DNA of 35,880 nt. Origin: an uncultured Prevotellaceae bacterium (GTDB taxonomy: Bacteria > Bacteroidota > Bacteroidia > Bacteroidales > Bacteroidaceae). Position numbers and translations under genes: made by a program. The DNA lies in contig CACXPX010000029.1 of NCBI GenBank assembly GCA_902769705.1, forward strand, positions 1-35,880, read 5' to 3'. The notes below the pieces were generated by a model. The model saw nothing but the letters and a program-made list of their open reading frames with translations, was not told the origin of the DNA and did no database searches. This document shows positions 23,648 through 31,703 of this stretch, one piece after another (the stretch's first letter is position 1; each line of letters starts with the position of its first letter).

Positions 23648-23677
23648 CAAAGGTAGCTATTTTTTTTGAACTACAAA
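23648..23677 (-). promoter_or_regulatory. Promoter of tRNA-Gln
   Basis: Minus-strand TTTG (23677-23674), 18-bp spacer, TACCTTTG (23655-23648), ~34 bp before the tRNA 5' end. Confidence 0.75.
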
Positions 23678-23749
23678 CATTTTCGGGAAGAATTTTGCAA
23701 AAAAAATCAAATTCATCTCGTTTTTTCATGTTTTTCGGATATTTAGACG

Positions 23750-23769
23750 TATCTTTGTAGCTATATTTG
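23750..23769 (+). promoter_or_regulatory. Two overlapping-range -7 boxes before rsfS
   Basis: TATCTTTG (23750-23757) and TATATTTG (23762-23769) both match TAnnTTTG, 12 bp apart. -33 elements are poor for both. Confidence 0.5.
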
Positions 23770-23804
23770 AAAAAAGAAGAATTCAAAAAATAAATATCAT
23801 CTGA

Positions 23805-24164
23805 ATGAAGCAAACAACAAGATTGGTGGAAGCCATTACAAAGGGAATACAAGAAAAGAAAGGACAAGACATCGTTGTGGCCGACCTGACTGGCATCGAC
23901 GGCACAATAGCCAATTACTTCGTCATCTGTCAAGGCAATTCGCCGACACAAGTGGAAGCCATCACTGAATCGATTGGTGAAGTCGTCCGCACGGAAGCCG
24001 ACGAGAAACCGATGGGCGTTGTGGGGCTGGGGCTCTCGCAATGGGTGGCGATGGACTATGGAGACGTGCTGGTGCACATCTTCGTGCCTGACGCTCGCGA
24101 ATTCTACGACTTGGAGAATTTGTGGGAAGACGCTCAGCTGACACACATTCCAAATCTCGACTGA
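23805..24164 (+). CDS. rsfS: Ribosome silencing factor
   Basis: 119 aa, typical RsfS/Iojap length. It binds ribosomal protein uL14 and blocks subunit joining in slow growth. Family segments are present: QDIVVADLTGIDGTIANYFVICQGNS, VEAITESIGEVV and the strongly conserved region WVAMDYGDVLVHIFVPDAREFYDLENLW. Start ATG at 23805 follows two -7 boxes. It leads an apparent operon with ftsH (53 bp later), cdsA and GH5, an arrangement common in Bacteroidales for the first three. Confidence 0.95.
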   Translation: MKQTTRLVEAITKGIQEKKGQDIVVADLTGIDGTIANYFVICQGNSPTQVEAITESIGEVVRTEADEKPMGVVGLGLSQWVAMDYGDVLVHIFVPDAREFYDLENLWEDAQLTHIPNLD

Positions 24165-24217
24165 CCACGTCTGTCTAATCTTTGAAACAAATAAACAATT
24201 AGGACAAACCAAACAAT

Positions 24218-26254
24218 ATGGACAATAATAAGAACAACCAACCGAAGATGCCGCGTTTCAACATGAACTGGATTTACATCCTCATCATTGTTTCGCTGGC
24301 GCTCTTCTTCCTTTCTGATAGTGGAAATGCCTTGGCTACAGCCTCGGGAAGCGCTATGAAGCAGGATGCGACCTACACCAAATTCAAGGAGTATGTGGAG
24401 AAAGGATACGCCGACAAGGTGGAGGTGAATACTTCGGAGAAGACCTTGAAGATGTTCGTAACCGCCAAGCACATACGCGACGTGTTTAACATGTCAGTGG
24501 AGCAAACTGGCGCCAAGCCCTATGTGAATGTGGAATTCGGTTCGGTGGACGAGTTGGAGAAATACCTGACCGACCAGCAACAAAAGGGCAAACTGAAAGA
24601 CTTCGACTACGACAATAAGAAGAGCAACGGAATATGGGACATCCTCATCAGTTTCGGCCCCATCATCTTCTTTATTATACTATGGATATTCATCATGAAC
24701 CGCATGGGAAGCGGTGGTGGTGGAAGCGGCGTGTTCAGCGTTGGCAAGTCGAAAGCTAAGATGTACGAGAAAGGCAACGACTTGGGCATCACGTTCAAGG
24801 ATGTGGCCGGACAAGCTGGCGCCAAGCAAGAAGTGCAGGAGATAGTTGAGTTCTTGAAGAATCCTAAGAAATATACCGACCTCGGTGGTAAGATTCCAAA
24901 GGGCGCCTTGCTCGTTGGACCTCCGGGAACAGGTAAGACTCTGCTGGCAAAAGCTGTGGCTGGCGAGGCTGGCGTCCCGTTCTTCTCGATGTCGGGTTCC
25001 GACTTCGTGGAAATGTTCGTTGGTGTAGGTGCGAGCCGCGTGCGCGACTTGTTCCGCCAAGCAAAGGAGAAGTCGCCCTGCATCATCTTCATCGACGAGA
25101 TTGATGCTGTGGGCCGTGCCCGTTCGAAGAACCCGGCTATGGGTGGCAACGACGAGCGAGAGAACACGCTGAACGCCCTGCTCACAGAGATGGACGGCTT
25201 CGGAACGAACAGCGGAGTTATCATCCTGGCCGCTACAAACCGTGTGGATATGCTCGACAAGGCTTTGCTTCGTGCAGGTCGTTTCGACCGTGAAATACAT
25301 GTAGACCTGCCCGATTTGACCGAACGCAAGGAAATATTCCAAGTGCATCTGAAGCCTTTGAAGACCGACTCCACACTCGACATCGACTTCCTGGCCCGTC
25401 AAACGCCCGGATTCTCAGGCGCCGACATTGCCAATGTTTGCAACGAGGCCGCTCTGATTGCAGCCCGCCACGATGCAGAAACTGTCAGCAAGCAGGACTT
25501 CTTGGATGCTGTCGACCGAATCATCGGTGGTTTGGAAAAGAAGACCAAGGTGATGACGGCCGCCGAGAAGCGTTCCATCGCCCTTCACGAGGCTGGACAC
25601 GCAACAGTATCGTGGTTCTGCGAGCATGCTAACCCACTCGTAAAAGTGTCCATTGTGCCGCGTGGACAAGCATTGGGAGCCGCTTGGTATTTGCCCGAAG
25701 AGCGACAAATCACCACCAAAGAGCAGATGCTCGACGAGATGTGCGCGCTCTTGGGAGGACGCGCCGCTGAGGAACTCTTCACCGGACACATCTCAACGGG
25801 TGCGATGAACGACTTGGAACGCGCAACAAAGAGCGCATACGGCATGATTGCCTATGCTGGTATGAGCGACCGGTTGCCCAACATCTGTTATTACAACAAC
25901 CAGGAATACCAGTTCCAGCGTCCCTATTCGGAAACCACAGCTAAGGTCATCGACGACGAGGTATTGAAGATGATTAACGAGCAATACGACCGAGCTAAAG
26001 AACTGTTGACCAAATACAAGGAAGGCCACAACGAGCTCGCCGAGCTGCTCATCAAACGCGAGGTGATTTTTGCTGAAGACGTTGAACGCATCTTCGGCCC
26101 ACGTCCGTGGATTAGCCGCTCTCAGGAAATCATCGAAGAGAACGAGGCTCTTGCTCAAGCCAATGCGCCCAAGTTGGAGGATATGCCCGAGGAAGTGCGC
26201 AAGGCACAAGAGGACTACGAACGCAGCCAGCAAAGCACCGAGGAGCAGGACTAA
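24218..26254 (+). CDS. ftsH: ATP-dependent zinc metalloprotease FtsH
   Basis: 678 aa. Inner-membrane AAA+ protease that degrades membrane and short-lived proteins. Two TM segments (~13-33 and ~142-160) flank the periplasmic domain. AAA domain: Walker A GPPGTGKT (K240), Walker B IIFIDEID, and second region of homology [21 protein letters not shown] (~332-352). Protease domain: HEAGH (H457, E458, H461). A Gly-rich linker (GSGGGGSG) follows TM2 and the C-terminus is a charged tail. Complete and of normal length. Confidence 0.97.
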   Translation: MDNNKNNQPKMPRFNMNWIYILIIVSLALFFLSDSGNALATASGSAMKQDATYTKFKEYVEKGYADKVEVNTSEKTLKMFVTAKHIRDVFNMSVEQTGAKPYVNVEFGSVDELEKYLTDQQQKGKLKDFDYDNKKSNGIWDILISFGPIIFFIILWIFIMNRMGSGGGGSGVFSVGKSKAKMYEKGNDLGITFKDVAGQAGAKQEVQEIVEFLKNPKKYTDLGGKIPKGALLVGPPGTGKTLLAKAVAGEAGVPFFSMSGSDFVEMFVGVGASRVRDLFRQAKEKSPCIIFIDEIDAVGRARSKNPAMGGNDERENTLNALLTEMDGFGTNSGVIILAATNRVDMLDKALLRAGRFDREIHVDLPDLTERKEIFQVHLKPLKTDSTLDIDFLARQTPGFSGADIANVCNEAALIAARHDAETVSKQDFLDAVDRIIGGLEKKTKVMTAAEKRSIALHEAGHATVSWFCEHANPLVKVSIVPRGQALGAAWYLPEERQITTKEQMLDEMCALLGGRAAEELFTGHISTGAMNDLERATKSAYGMIAYAGMSDRLPNICYYNNQEYQFQRPYSETTAKVIDDEVLKMINEQYDRAKELLTKYKEGHNELAELLIKREVIFAEDVERIFGPRPWISRSQEIIEENEALAQANAPKLEDMPEEVRKAQEDYERSQQSTEEQD

Positions 26255-26258
26255 TATC

Positions 26259-26312
26259 CCTTTAACTTCCATACGAAGCGGAGCGAAGTACTAACTTCCT
26301 TTAACTTCTATA
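26259..26312 (+). repeat. 15-bp direct repeat between ftsH and cdsA
   Basis: CCTTTAACTTCCATA (26259-26273) and CCTTTAACTTCTATA (26298-26312) differ at one base and start 39 bp apart. The second copy ends just before the cdsA start region. Confidence 0.6.
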
Positions 26313-26325
26313 AATTCTTAACGAT

Positions 26326-27180
26326 ATGAAGAACTTCATCATACGTGCCATCAGCGGCATCATCTTCGTAGCCATCATGGTGGCAGGCCTCAGCGTGAAT
26401 GCTTTGGCCATGGTTTTCCTGTTCACTCTCATCACGTCGATGACGATTTGGGAATTCGCAACCCTCGTCAACGAGCGTGAGAACGTCAGCGTCAACCGCT
26501 TCATCGCCACCGTGGCAGGTGCCTATTTCTTCCTTGCCATGGCTGGCTACTGTTCAGGACTTACCCCCTCTGCCGCTTTTATTCCCTATCTGCTCACCGT
26601 TGTCTACCTTTTCATCAGCGAGCTCTACCTGAAGCAGAAGGATCCCATCAACAACTGGGCCTACACCATGCTCTCACAAATGTATATCGCCCTGCCCTTT
26701 GCCGGCATCAACATGCTGGCCTTCAAGGCTTCGCCCGACGATGGCGGCATCTACTTCGACCGCATCCTTCCGTTGTGCATCTTCGTCTTCCTCTGGATGA
26801 ACGACACAGGGGCCTATTGCGTGGGCTCACTGCTGGGTCGGAACAAACTGTTTCCACGGGTTTCACCGGGTAAGTCGTGGGAAGGCAGCATCGGTGGAGC
26901 CATTCTAGTAATGATCGTTGCTGCCGTGATTGGCTACTACGTGAAAGACAACTACTGCACTGTGATGAGTACCATTCCTCATTGGATAGGTTTAGGCCTC
27001 GTAGTGGTGTTCTTCGGCACATGGGGCGACCTTGTGGAATCGCTCTTCAAGCGCACCCTTGGCATCAAGGATTCAGGTAACATCCTGCCAGGCCATGGTG
27101 GCATGCTCGACCGTTTCGACTCCTCGCTCATGGCCATCCCAGCCGCTGTGGTCTATATCTACACATTGTCACTTTTCTAA
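26326..27180 (+). CDS. cdsA: Phosphatidate cytidylyltransferase
   Basis: 284 aa integral membrane enzyme making CDP-diacylglycerol from phosphatidate and CTP, the branch point of phospholipid synthesis. About seven to eight hydrophobic helices. The family signature is complete near the C-terminus: SLFKRTLGIKDSG…LPGHGGMLDRFDS (~240-267), with its KR, KD, PGHGG and D-R-x-D residues. Start ATG at 26326. It lies 71 bp after ftsH and 33 bp before the GH5 gene. Confidence 0.95.
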   Translation: MKNFIIRAISGIIFVAIMVAGLSVNALAMVFLFTLITSMTIWEFATLVNERENVSVNRFIATVAGAYFFLAMAGYCSGLTPSAAFIPYLLTVVYLFISELYLKQKDPINNWAYTMLSQMYIALPFAGINMLAFKASPDDGGIYFDRILPLCIFVFLWMNDTGAYCVGSLLGRNKLFPRVSPGKSWEGSIGGAILVMIVAAVIGYYVKDNYCTVMSTIPHWIGLGLVVVFFGTWGDLVESLFKRTLGIKDSGNILPGHGGMLDRFDSSLMAIPAAVVYIYTLSLF

Positions 27181-27213
27181 GGTCATCAACCACAACCTTA
27201 TCGCTCTTACCAT

Positions 27214-28176
27214 ATGAAACGATTCCTTATTGCCTTAACCCTCTGTGCCTTGTATTGCTCGCTCTGCGTGGCACAATCCAAACCCGTGAAACAATGGGGA
27301 CAGCTGCAAGTGCGCGGTGCTCAACTCTGCGACCAACAAGGTAATCCCGTCGTATTGCGTGGTGTGAGCCTCGGATGGCACAACATCTGGCCGAGATTCT
27401 ATAACAAGAAAGCCGTGCGCACGCTGCATCGCGACTGGAACGCCACTGTTGTGAGGGCTGCGATGGGGGTGACGACTGTGGAAGACAATTATCTCGACAA
27501 CCCGCAATTTGCCCTGCAATGCATCGAGCCCGTGATTAAAGCTGCCATCAAAGAAGGCATTTATGTCATCATCGATTGGCACGCCCATGAGATGCACACC
27601 CAGAAGGCAAAGGAATTCTTCAGTCAGATGGCTCAGAAATATGGGAAATATCCCAACGTCATCTATGAACTCTACAACGAACCTATAGAGGATACATGGG
27701 AAAGCCTGAAGCAATATGCATCGGAAATCATTACCGAAATCCGCCGCTTTGATCCCGACAACATCATCCTGATGGGTTGCCCACATTGGGACCAAGACAT
27801 TCACCTGGTGGCTGAAAGCCCTCTTACGGGCGTTTCCAACGTGATGTACACGCTCCACTTCTATGCCTCCACCCACAAGGAATACCTGCGCGACCGCATG
27901 GAAGAAGCTGCCAAGCGCGGCCTTCCCATCTTCGTTTCAGAGAGCGGAGTGACCGAAGCATCGGGCAATGGAAAGATTGACCCCGAATCGCAACAGCTGT
28001 GGATTGACCGTATGGAGAAACTGAAAATCAGTTGGATTTGCTGGAGCATCAGCGACAAAGACGAGTCGTGCTCCATGCTGCTCCCTCGAGCAACCGCCAC
28101 AGGCCCTTGGGCAGACGACGTCATTAAACGCTCGGGCAAACTGACACGAGGATATCTGCAGAAATACAACAAATAA
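27214..28176 (+). CDS. Secreted glycoside hydrolase family 5 (endoglucanase-like)
   Basis: 320 aa. Signal peptide ~1-20 (CSLCVAQ). A single (beta/alpha)8 catalytic domain fills the protein, with LRGVSLGWHN near 47, the barrel strand IIDWHAHE (~113), acid/base E156 in ELYNEP, and nucleophile E243 in IFVSESG, so both glutamates are in place. GH5 subfamily-2-like in appearance; such enzymes cut beta-1,4-glucans. No sorting tail or binding module is seen. It is the last gene of the rsfS-ftsH-cdsA operon, an odd place for a glycanase, possibly with an unseen promoter. Confidence 0.92.
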   Translation: MKRFLIALTLCALYCSLCVAQSKPVKQWGQLQVRGAQLCDQQGNPVVLRGVSLGWHNIWPRFYNKKAVRTLHRDWNATVVRAAMGVTTVEDNYLDNPQFALQCIEPVIKAAIKEGIYVIIDWHAHEMHTQKAKEFFSQMAQKYGKYPNVIYELYNEPIEDTWESLKQYASEIITEIRRFDPDNIILMGCPHWDQDIHLVAESPLTGVSNVMYTLHFYASTHKEYLRDRMEEAAKRGLPIFVSESGVTEASGNGKIDPESQQLWIDRMEKLKISWICWSISDKDESCSMLLPRATATGPWADDVIKRSGKLTRGYLQKYNK

Positions 28177-28181
28177 TAATA

Positions 28182-28209
28182 AAGACCGCACCAGATGGGA
28201 TGCGGTCTT
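28182..28209. terminator. Bidirectional terminator between GH5 and vWA genes
   Basis: Perfect 9-bp stem AAGACCGCA / TGCGGTCTT around a 10-nt loop. Confidence 0.8.
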
Positions 28210-28230
28210 CGTTTGTTTATGGCGGCTTCT

Positions 28231-28863
28231 TTATTTCTCGTCAACATCTTCAAAGAATCCGCCGACGGGCATCTCCTTGCAACAGCTTAAAAAAGAGTTG
28301 TATCTCACGCGTGCCTTTCTCTCACGGGCGAACATGTTCTCCGTACCCGTTGCATCACCTCCGAACGACAAGTGCTCATCGATGTTCATGGATTGTGCCA
28401 TACCCTGCACGTCCAGATTATCCGTTCCAATCAGCGTGAACGTCCACTTTTGTTCCTTCAACTTCTCAATCAGGTTTTTCACCATCTTCAGATTCCACTC
28501 TCCTGAACAGTTCTCATAGCCGTCTGTGATGATGGTCACCAGCACGTTGTCATCGTTTCCCACTTGTGCATTCAGCTTGGAAACAGTCTTGCCGATTGCA
28601 TCGTACAAGGGAGTGGCAGCGCAAGGATTATAGTCTTTCCATTTCAAATCGTGTGTGTCTTTTGCCAAAGCATCGTTGAAATGCCACTTCATGTGATCGC
28701 TGTCGAACGTTACAAGTGTGACATGCTGTTCTGTATCAGGAAACTTCTCCTGCATTGCCCTCACGGTGGAAAGTGTTTCGTTCATACCAGAGAATGCCTG
28801 CTTGCGGATAACCGACATTGATCCGCTCTCGTCTACGATAATCAAATTGAATACTTTTTTCAT
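28231..28863 (-). CDS. von Willebrand factor A-domain protein (TerY-like)
   Basis: 210 aa, no signal peptide, so cytoplasmic. One vWA domain covers almost the whole protein, with a complete MIDAS metal site: D11-E-S13-G-S15, T84 (in AATPLYD) and D114 (in ITDGYEN). Stand-alone vWA proteins of this kind resemble TerY of tellurite/stress systems and usually act as metal-dependent protein-binding modules. It is divergent from the sigma-like/macro-like fusion gene, which suggests joint control. Specific partners unknown. Confidence 0.85.
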   Translation of the reverse strand: MKKVFNLIIVDESGSMSVIRKQAFSGMNETLSTVRAMQEKFPDTEQHVTLVTFDSDHMKWHFNDALAKDTHDLKWKDYNPCAATPLYDAIGKTVSKLNAQVGNDDNVLVTIITDGYENCSGEWNLKMVKNLIEKLKEQKWTFTLIGTDNLDVQGMAQSMNIDEHLSFGGDATGTENMFARERKARVRYNSFLSCCKEMPVGGFFEDVDEK

Positions 28864-28989
28864 TGTCTTTTATTGTTTAAAGTGAATACTATTGTTAATT
28901 GTTAGTTGCAAATGGTCCATTTGTTTGCCTCTTTATTATCTTTAAAGACGATAATGAAAAAAAATTAAGGCAATGATAGAATTTTTTTT

Positions 28990-28997
28990 TATCTTTG
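28990..28997 (+). promoter_or_regulatory. -7 promoter box of the sigma-like/macro-like gene
   Basis: TATCTTTG, 19 bp before the ATG at 29017, preceded by a T-run; the -33 element is not clear. Confidence 0.55.
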
Positions 28998-29016
28998 CAA
29001 TCAAAACCTACTAACA

Positions 29017-30120
29017 ATGCTCAGCGACAACGAAATCATTGAGGGATTCCGCAGAGGAAACAGCGGCATTATCAAACGGTATTTCTACGAATACTGCCAA
29101 GTGGCCTATAACATGTTCGACCAGAAATACCAACTCAGCAAGAAGGAGAATCTCGACTTCATGTCGCTTTCCCACCAATACGCCCTGTACCTGATGGAAC
29201 ACGACTGGAAGCCGTTGTTAGACCGTTCTCCGTCAGTCTCTCTTCGCACATGGATGATCAACGGATTCCGATTCATTGTGCTCGACGCCCTTAAATGGTA
29301 CAAGCGCGAATATGGCTCCCTGACCTACGAAGACTATCTGAAATCGTTCGACACCAGCCAGGACTTGCGGTTGAACTTCAACAAAGCCATCCTTGAACTC
29401 TGCGACACGATGGATCTTGACAGGACAGCGAGAGTCATTCTCACGATGCTCCTTGTCAACGGATTCAAAGCGAAAGAGGTGGCTGCCCAAATGGGTGTCA
29501 CGCCTGCAGCCATTTCTCAACGATACAACTCCTTGAAGGAAAACATCATCGCACCCTACTTCAAGAAAAACTTCGATATGGACTTCGATATGCCAGAGGT
29601 GATGCAACCAGAGGCAGCAGTCTTCGAAGAAGCAATGCCGACATCAGTTCCGAGCGGCCCATCTTATGGCGGTTCGCCAACAGAAAGACGCAAACAAGGC
29701 CGTCTCAGATTCAGCATTCTGCACAAATGTCAAGAGAATATGTCTATGGAAAACAGAAGAACAACAGCACCTTTCATACAAGAGCTGGCACCTGGGGAGA
29801 TTTTTGTTTTTGGCAGCAACCTGAGAGGAATGCACGGGGGCGGTGCTGCATACATCGCCTACCGCAAGTTTGGAGCCATCATGGGGCAAGGCGTTGGATT
29901 GCAAGGGCAAAGCTACGCCATCCCCACTATGCAAGGTCCTGTGGAAACCATCAAGCCTTATGTGGACGAGTTCATCGGCTTTGCCAAGCAGCATCAAGAA
30001 CTTACATTCCTTGTGACAAGAATAGGATGCGGAATTGCAGGCTTCACCGACAGCCAAATCTCCCCACTCTTCAAGGAAGCACACAACATCAAGAACATCG
30101 TACTCCCTAAAGGATGGTAA
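29017..30120 (+). CDS. Fusion of a sigma-factor-like domain and a macro-like (A1S_2505-type) domain
   Basis: 367 aa, one uninterrupted frame. Residues ~1-185 resemble an ECF/sigma-70-like protein: helical N-terminus (MLSDNEIIEGFRRGNSGIIKRYF) typical of region 2, and a region-4 helix-turn-helix (AKEVAAQMGVTPAAISQRYNSLKE, ~150-173). Residues ~186-241 are a low-complexity linker. Residues ~250-367 (EIFVFGSNLRGMHGGGAA, GVGLQGQSYAIPTM, TRIGCGIAGF) look like the macro-like domain called A1S_2505 family phage non-structural protein. An internal ATG (29740, codon 242) sits exactly at the junction and could start the second domain alone. Cytoplasmic; function unknown. The identification of each half is by pattern only. 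Confidence 0.75.
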   Translation: MLSDNEIIEGFRRGNSGIIKRYFYEYCQVAYNMFDQKYQLSKKENLDFMSLSHQYALYLMEHDWKPLLDRSPSVSLRTWMINGFRFIVLDALKWYKREYGSLTYEDYLKSFDTSQDLRLNFNKAILELCDTMDLDRTARVILTMLLVNGFKAKEVAAQMGVTPAAISQRYNSLKENIIAPYFKKNFDMDFDMPEVMQPEAAVFEEAMPTSVPSGPSYGGSPTERRKQGRLRFSILHKCQENMSMENRRTTAPFIQELAPGEIFVFGSNLRGMHGGGAAYIAYRKFGAIMGQGVGLQGQSYAIPTMQGPVETIKPYVDEFIGFAKQHQELTFLVTRIGCGIAGFTDSQISPLFKEAHNIKNIVLPKGW

Positions 30121-30130
30121 TTGGGGTGGC

Positions 30131-30628
30131 CTACTCCACTACCAACTTGATATCCTTGCGCTGCTTCTCTTTTGGTTCATCGGCCGGATAACCGATGGGA
30201 ATCAGCACCGTTGGCTCTTCGTTGGCAGCCAACGACAACACGCGCTTGCAACGTTCCACATCGAAGTTGCAAACCCAGCAAGTGCCCAATCCTTGTTGGG
30301 CAGCAGCCAGACAGAGGTGCTCCACAGCAATCGCCACATCGATGTCTCCATGGTGTTTGCCGTCGCCACGAATCCACTCTTCATCGTGAAGCACAGAGGC
30401 CACGATATAGAGGGGAGCCGAGCGAAACCACTCGCGCTCGTAGCACTCGCAAAGTCCTTTCCGCCCTTCCTCGGAGCTGACAATGCGGAAACGCCAAGGT
30501 TGTTTGTTACAAGCTGAAGGAGCCAGCCGAACGCACTCCATCACATACTCCAGTTTCTCTTGCTCAACACTCTGCGGCTGATAGCTGCGGCAGCTGTATC
30601 TGCTTTTTACAAGTTCTAAGAAATCCAT
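30131..30628 (-). CDS. Nitroreductase-family protein
   Basis: 165 aa, the short form of the FMN-dependent nitroreductase family. Motifs: SRYSCRSYQ at the N-terminus (flavin phosphate binding), APSACNKQPW (~37-46), and AAQQGLGTCWVCNF (~109-122) with a C-terminal IGYPADEP. Likely an NAD(P)H-dependent flavin oxidoreductase in the cytoplasm with unknown substrate. Convergent with the sigma-like/macro-like gene, leaving 10 bp between stops. Confidence 0.9.
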   Translation of the reverse strand: MDFLELVKSRYSCRSYQPQSVEQEKLEYVMECVRLAPSACNKQPWRFRIVSSEEGRKGLCECYEREWFRSAPLYIVASVLHDEEWIRGDGKHHGDIDVAIAVEHLCLAAAQQGLGTCWVCNFDVERCKRVLSLAANEEPTVLIPIGYPADEPKEKQRKDIKLVVE

Positions 30629-30782
30629 AGTCCTCTTTATTATATTAATGTATTATCACCCATGTAGATAAACATATCCGTCACAAAGTTACAAAATTCT
30701 AACGACAATCCCGAATTTTTGGATTCAGAAACTCACACCGAATATTCAGTTACCATTGTTTTGACGACTCAAAAGAATCCGA
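30629..30782. other. Non-coding region upstream of the nitroreductase gene
   Basis: AT-rich leader/promoter side of the nitroreductase gene. A clear TAnnTTTG box was not found. It ends where dispersed copy B begins. Confidence 0.4.
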
Positions 30783-31150
30783 TTTTGTCAAATAAATTCT
30801 GAATTTTAGGCCTTAAAAATGCATAGGTTTCTGAAGTGAACAAGATTGGGGTGCGAAAACGACTAAAAAACGCTATTTTTATAAATGGCTACTAATCAGA
30901 GACTTCCGTTTTCTTTACATTTGAAAGCTGCCGAAAAACGATGCTTTGCGGTTGTCATTTGTGGCTTTTGAGGCCGTCACACATAACATGTAAGGCCGTC
31001 ACTTGCCACAAGTGAGCACGTCAGACATAACATCTGACAGTCTCAGATGCCACAAGTGACAAATCAACAACGCAAAATTGGAAGAGAGAAAGCGCAATAT
31101 TGGCTCACTTTTACATATTTCAGAACTGGAACGAACGTAAAATCTGACAG
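30783..31150 (-). repeat. Dispersed non-coding element, copy B (inverted relative to copy A)
   Basis: Reverse complement of copy A (23100-23467) by ungapped alignment. It fills most of the gap between the nitroreductase and STAS genes. The outer border near 31150 is approximate because similarity fades. Confidence 0.85.
30942..31051 (-). repeat. Five 22-bp dyad repeats within copy B
   Basis: On the minus strand, units begin at 31051, 31029, 31007, 30985 and 30963, in register with those of copy A. Unit 1 again has CATCTGA…TCAGATG. A sixth, weaker unit lies at 31073-31052. Confidence 0.88.
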
Positions 31151-31183
31151 AATTTGTTAAGATTTTTCGCTTAAAGTAATGCT

Positions 31184-31486
31184 TTATTTAAACTCGAAAA
31201 GGCTGGTAAAGCCCGTGATGTCGAACACTTGTTTCAAGTCGCTGTTCAGGCCTGTGATATAGACATGACTGCCTTTAGGCTTGGCTGTCTTCAACAAGCC
31301 GAGGAAGAGTCGCAAACCGCTGGATGAAATATACTGAAGTTGCGAGCAATCGAGTATGATGTCGCGCCCCTCACAATCGTAAAGAGGTCTCATTTCTTGT
31401 TCGGTTTTGGCGGCTGCTGACGTGTCGAGCCGGCCTTGCAGTTGTGCGACAAAATTCTCGTTTTCAATTTGGATAATTGTCTTCAT
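31184..31486 (-). CDS. STAS-domain anti-sigma-factor antagonist
   Basis: 100 aa, a single STAS domain. The family relieves anti-sigma factors when unphosphorylated; the phosphorylated Ser is normally in a DSSG-like turn, here ISSSGLR with S55 the likely site. Strands and helices typical of SpoIIAA/RsbV proteins are recognisable (QGRLDTSAAAKTEQEM; DIILDCSQLQYISSSGLRLFL). No anti-sigma kinase or PP2C phosphatase is seen nearby, so its partners must lie elsewhere. Divergent from the TerB/ABC gene. Confidence 0.9.
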   Translation of the reverse strand: MKTIIQIENENFVAQLQGRLDTSAAAKTEQEMRPLYDCEGRDIILDCSQLQYISSSGLRLFLGLLKTAKPKGSHVYITGLNSDLKQVFDITGFTSLFEFK

Positions 31487-31517
31487 TCTCTCTTCTTATT
31501 GATGAAAAAAATAAATG

Positions 31518-31544
31518 CCTAACGCTATGTTAGGGACAAAGTTA
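31518..31544 (-). promoter_or_regulatory. STAS gene -7 box with a CCTAAC/GTTAGG hairpin downstream
   Basis: Minus-strand TAACTTTG (31544-31537) is a good -7 box; just downstream the leader holds a perfect 6-bp palindrome CCTAAC-5 nt-GTTAGG (31518-31523 / 31529-31534). A third CTAAC overlaps the -7 box. It may be an operator or an RNA hairpin. Confidence 0.5.
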
Positions 31545-31630
31545 GGAAAAAAGGGAGAAGGTTGCCCGATTGTTCATGAAAAATTAGTGATTTTTAACTC
31601 ATGTGTAAGTCGGCAATCAGTTTTATTTCG

Positions 31631-31638
31631 TAAATTTG
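31631..31638 (+). promoter_or_regulatory. -7 promoter box of the TerB/ABC transporter gene
   Basis: TAAATTTG fits TAnnTTTG; predicted start near 31645, immediately before the leader hairpin. Confidence 0.5.
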
Positions 31639-31650
31639 CACGATAAAGTA

Positions 31651-31685
31651 GGCAATTGACAATGAATTGTAAATTCATTATTGCC
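31651..31685 (+). promoter_or_regulatory. Leader hairpin of the TerB/ABC transporter gene
   Basis: GGCAAT (31651-31656) pairs with ATTGCC (31680-31685) and AATGAAT (31661-31667) with ATTCATT (31673-31679); a 4-nt bulge and 5-nt loop separate them. A purine-rich AAGGAGAG touches the start codon at 31704, a rare Shine-Dalgarno-like site in this window. Confidence 0.55.
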
Positions 31686-31703
31686 AATTGAGATTAAGGA
31701 GAG

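Noticed and set aside
29017-30120. Two separate genes with a missed frameshift
   Set aside because: The frame is continuous through the linker with no stop; an internal start remains possible, so the fusion is reported with caution.
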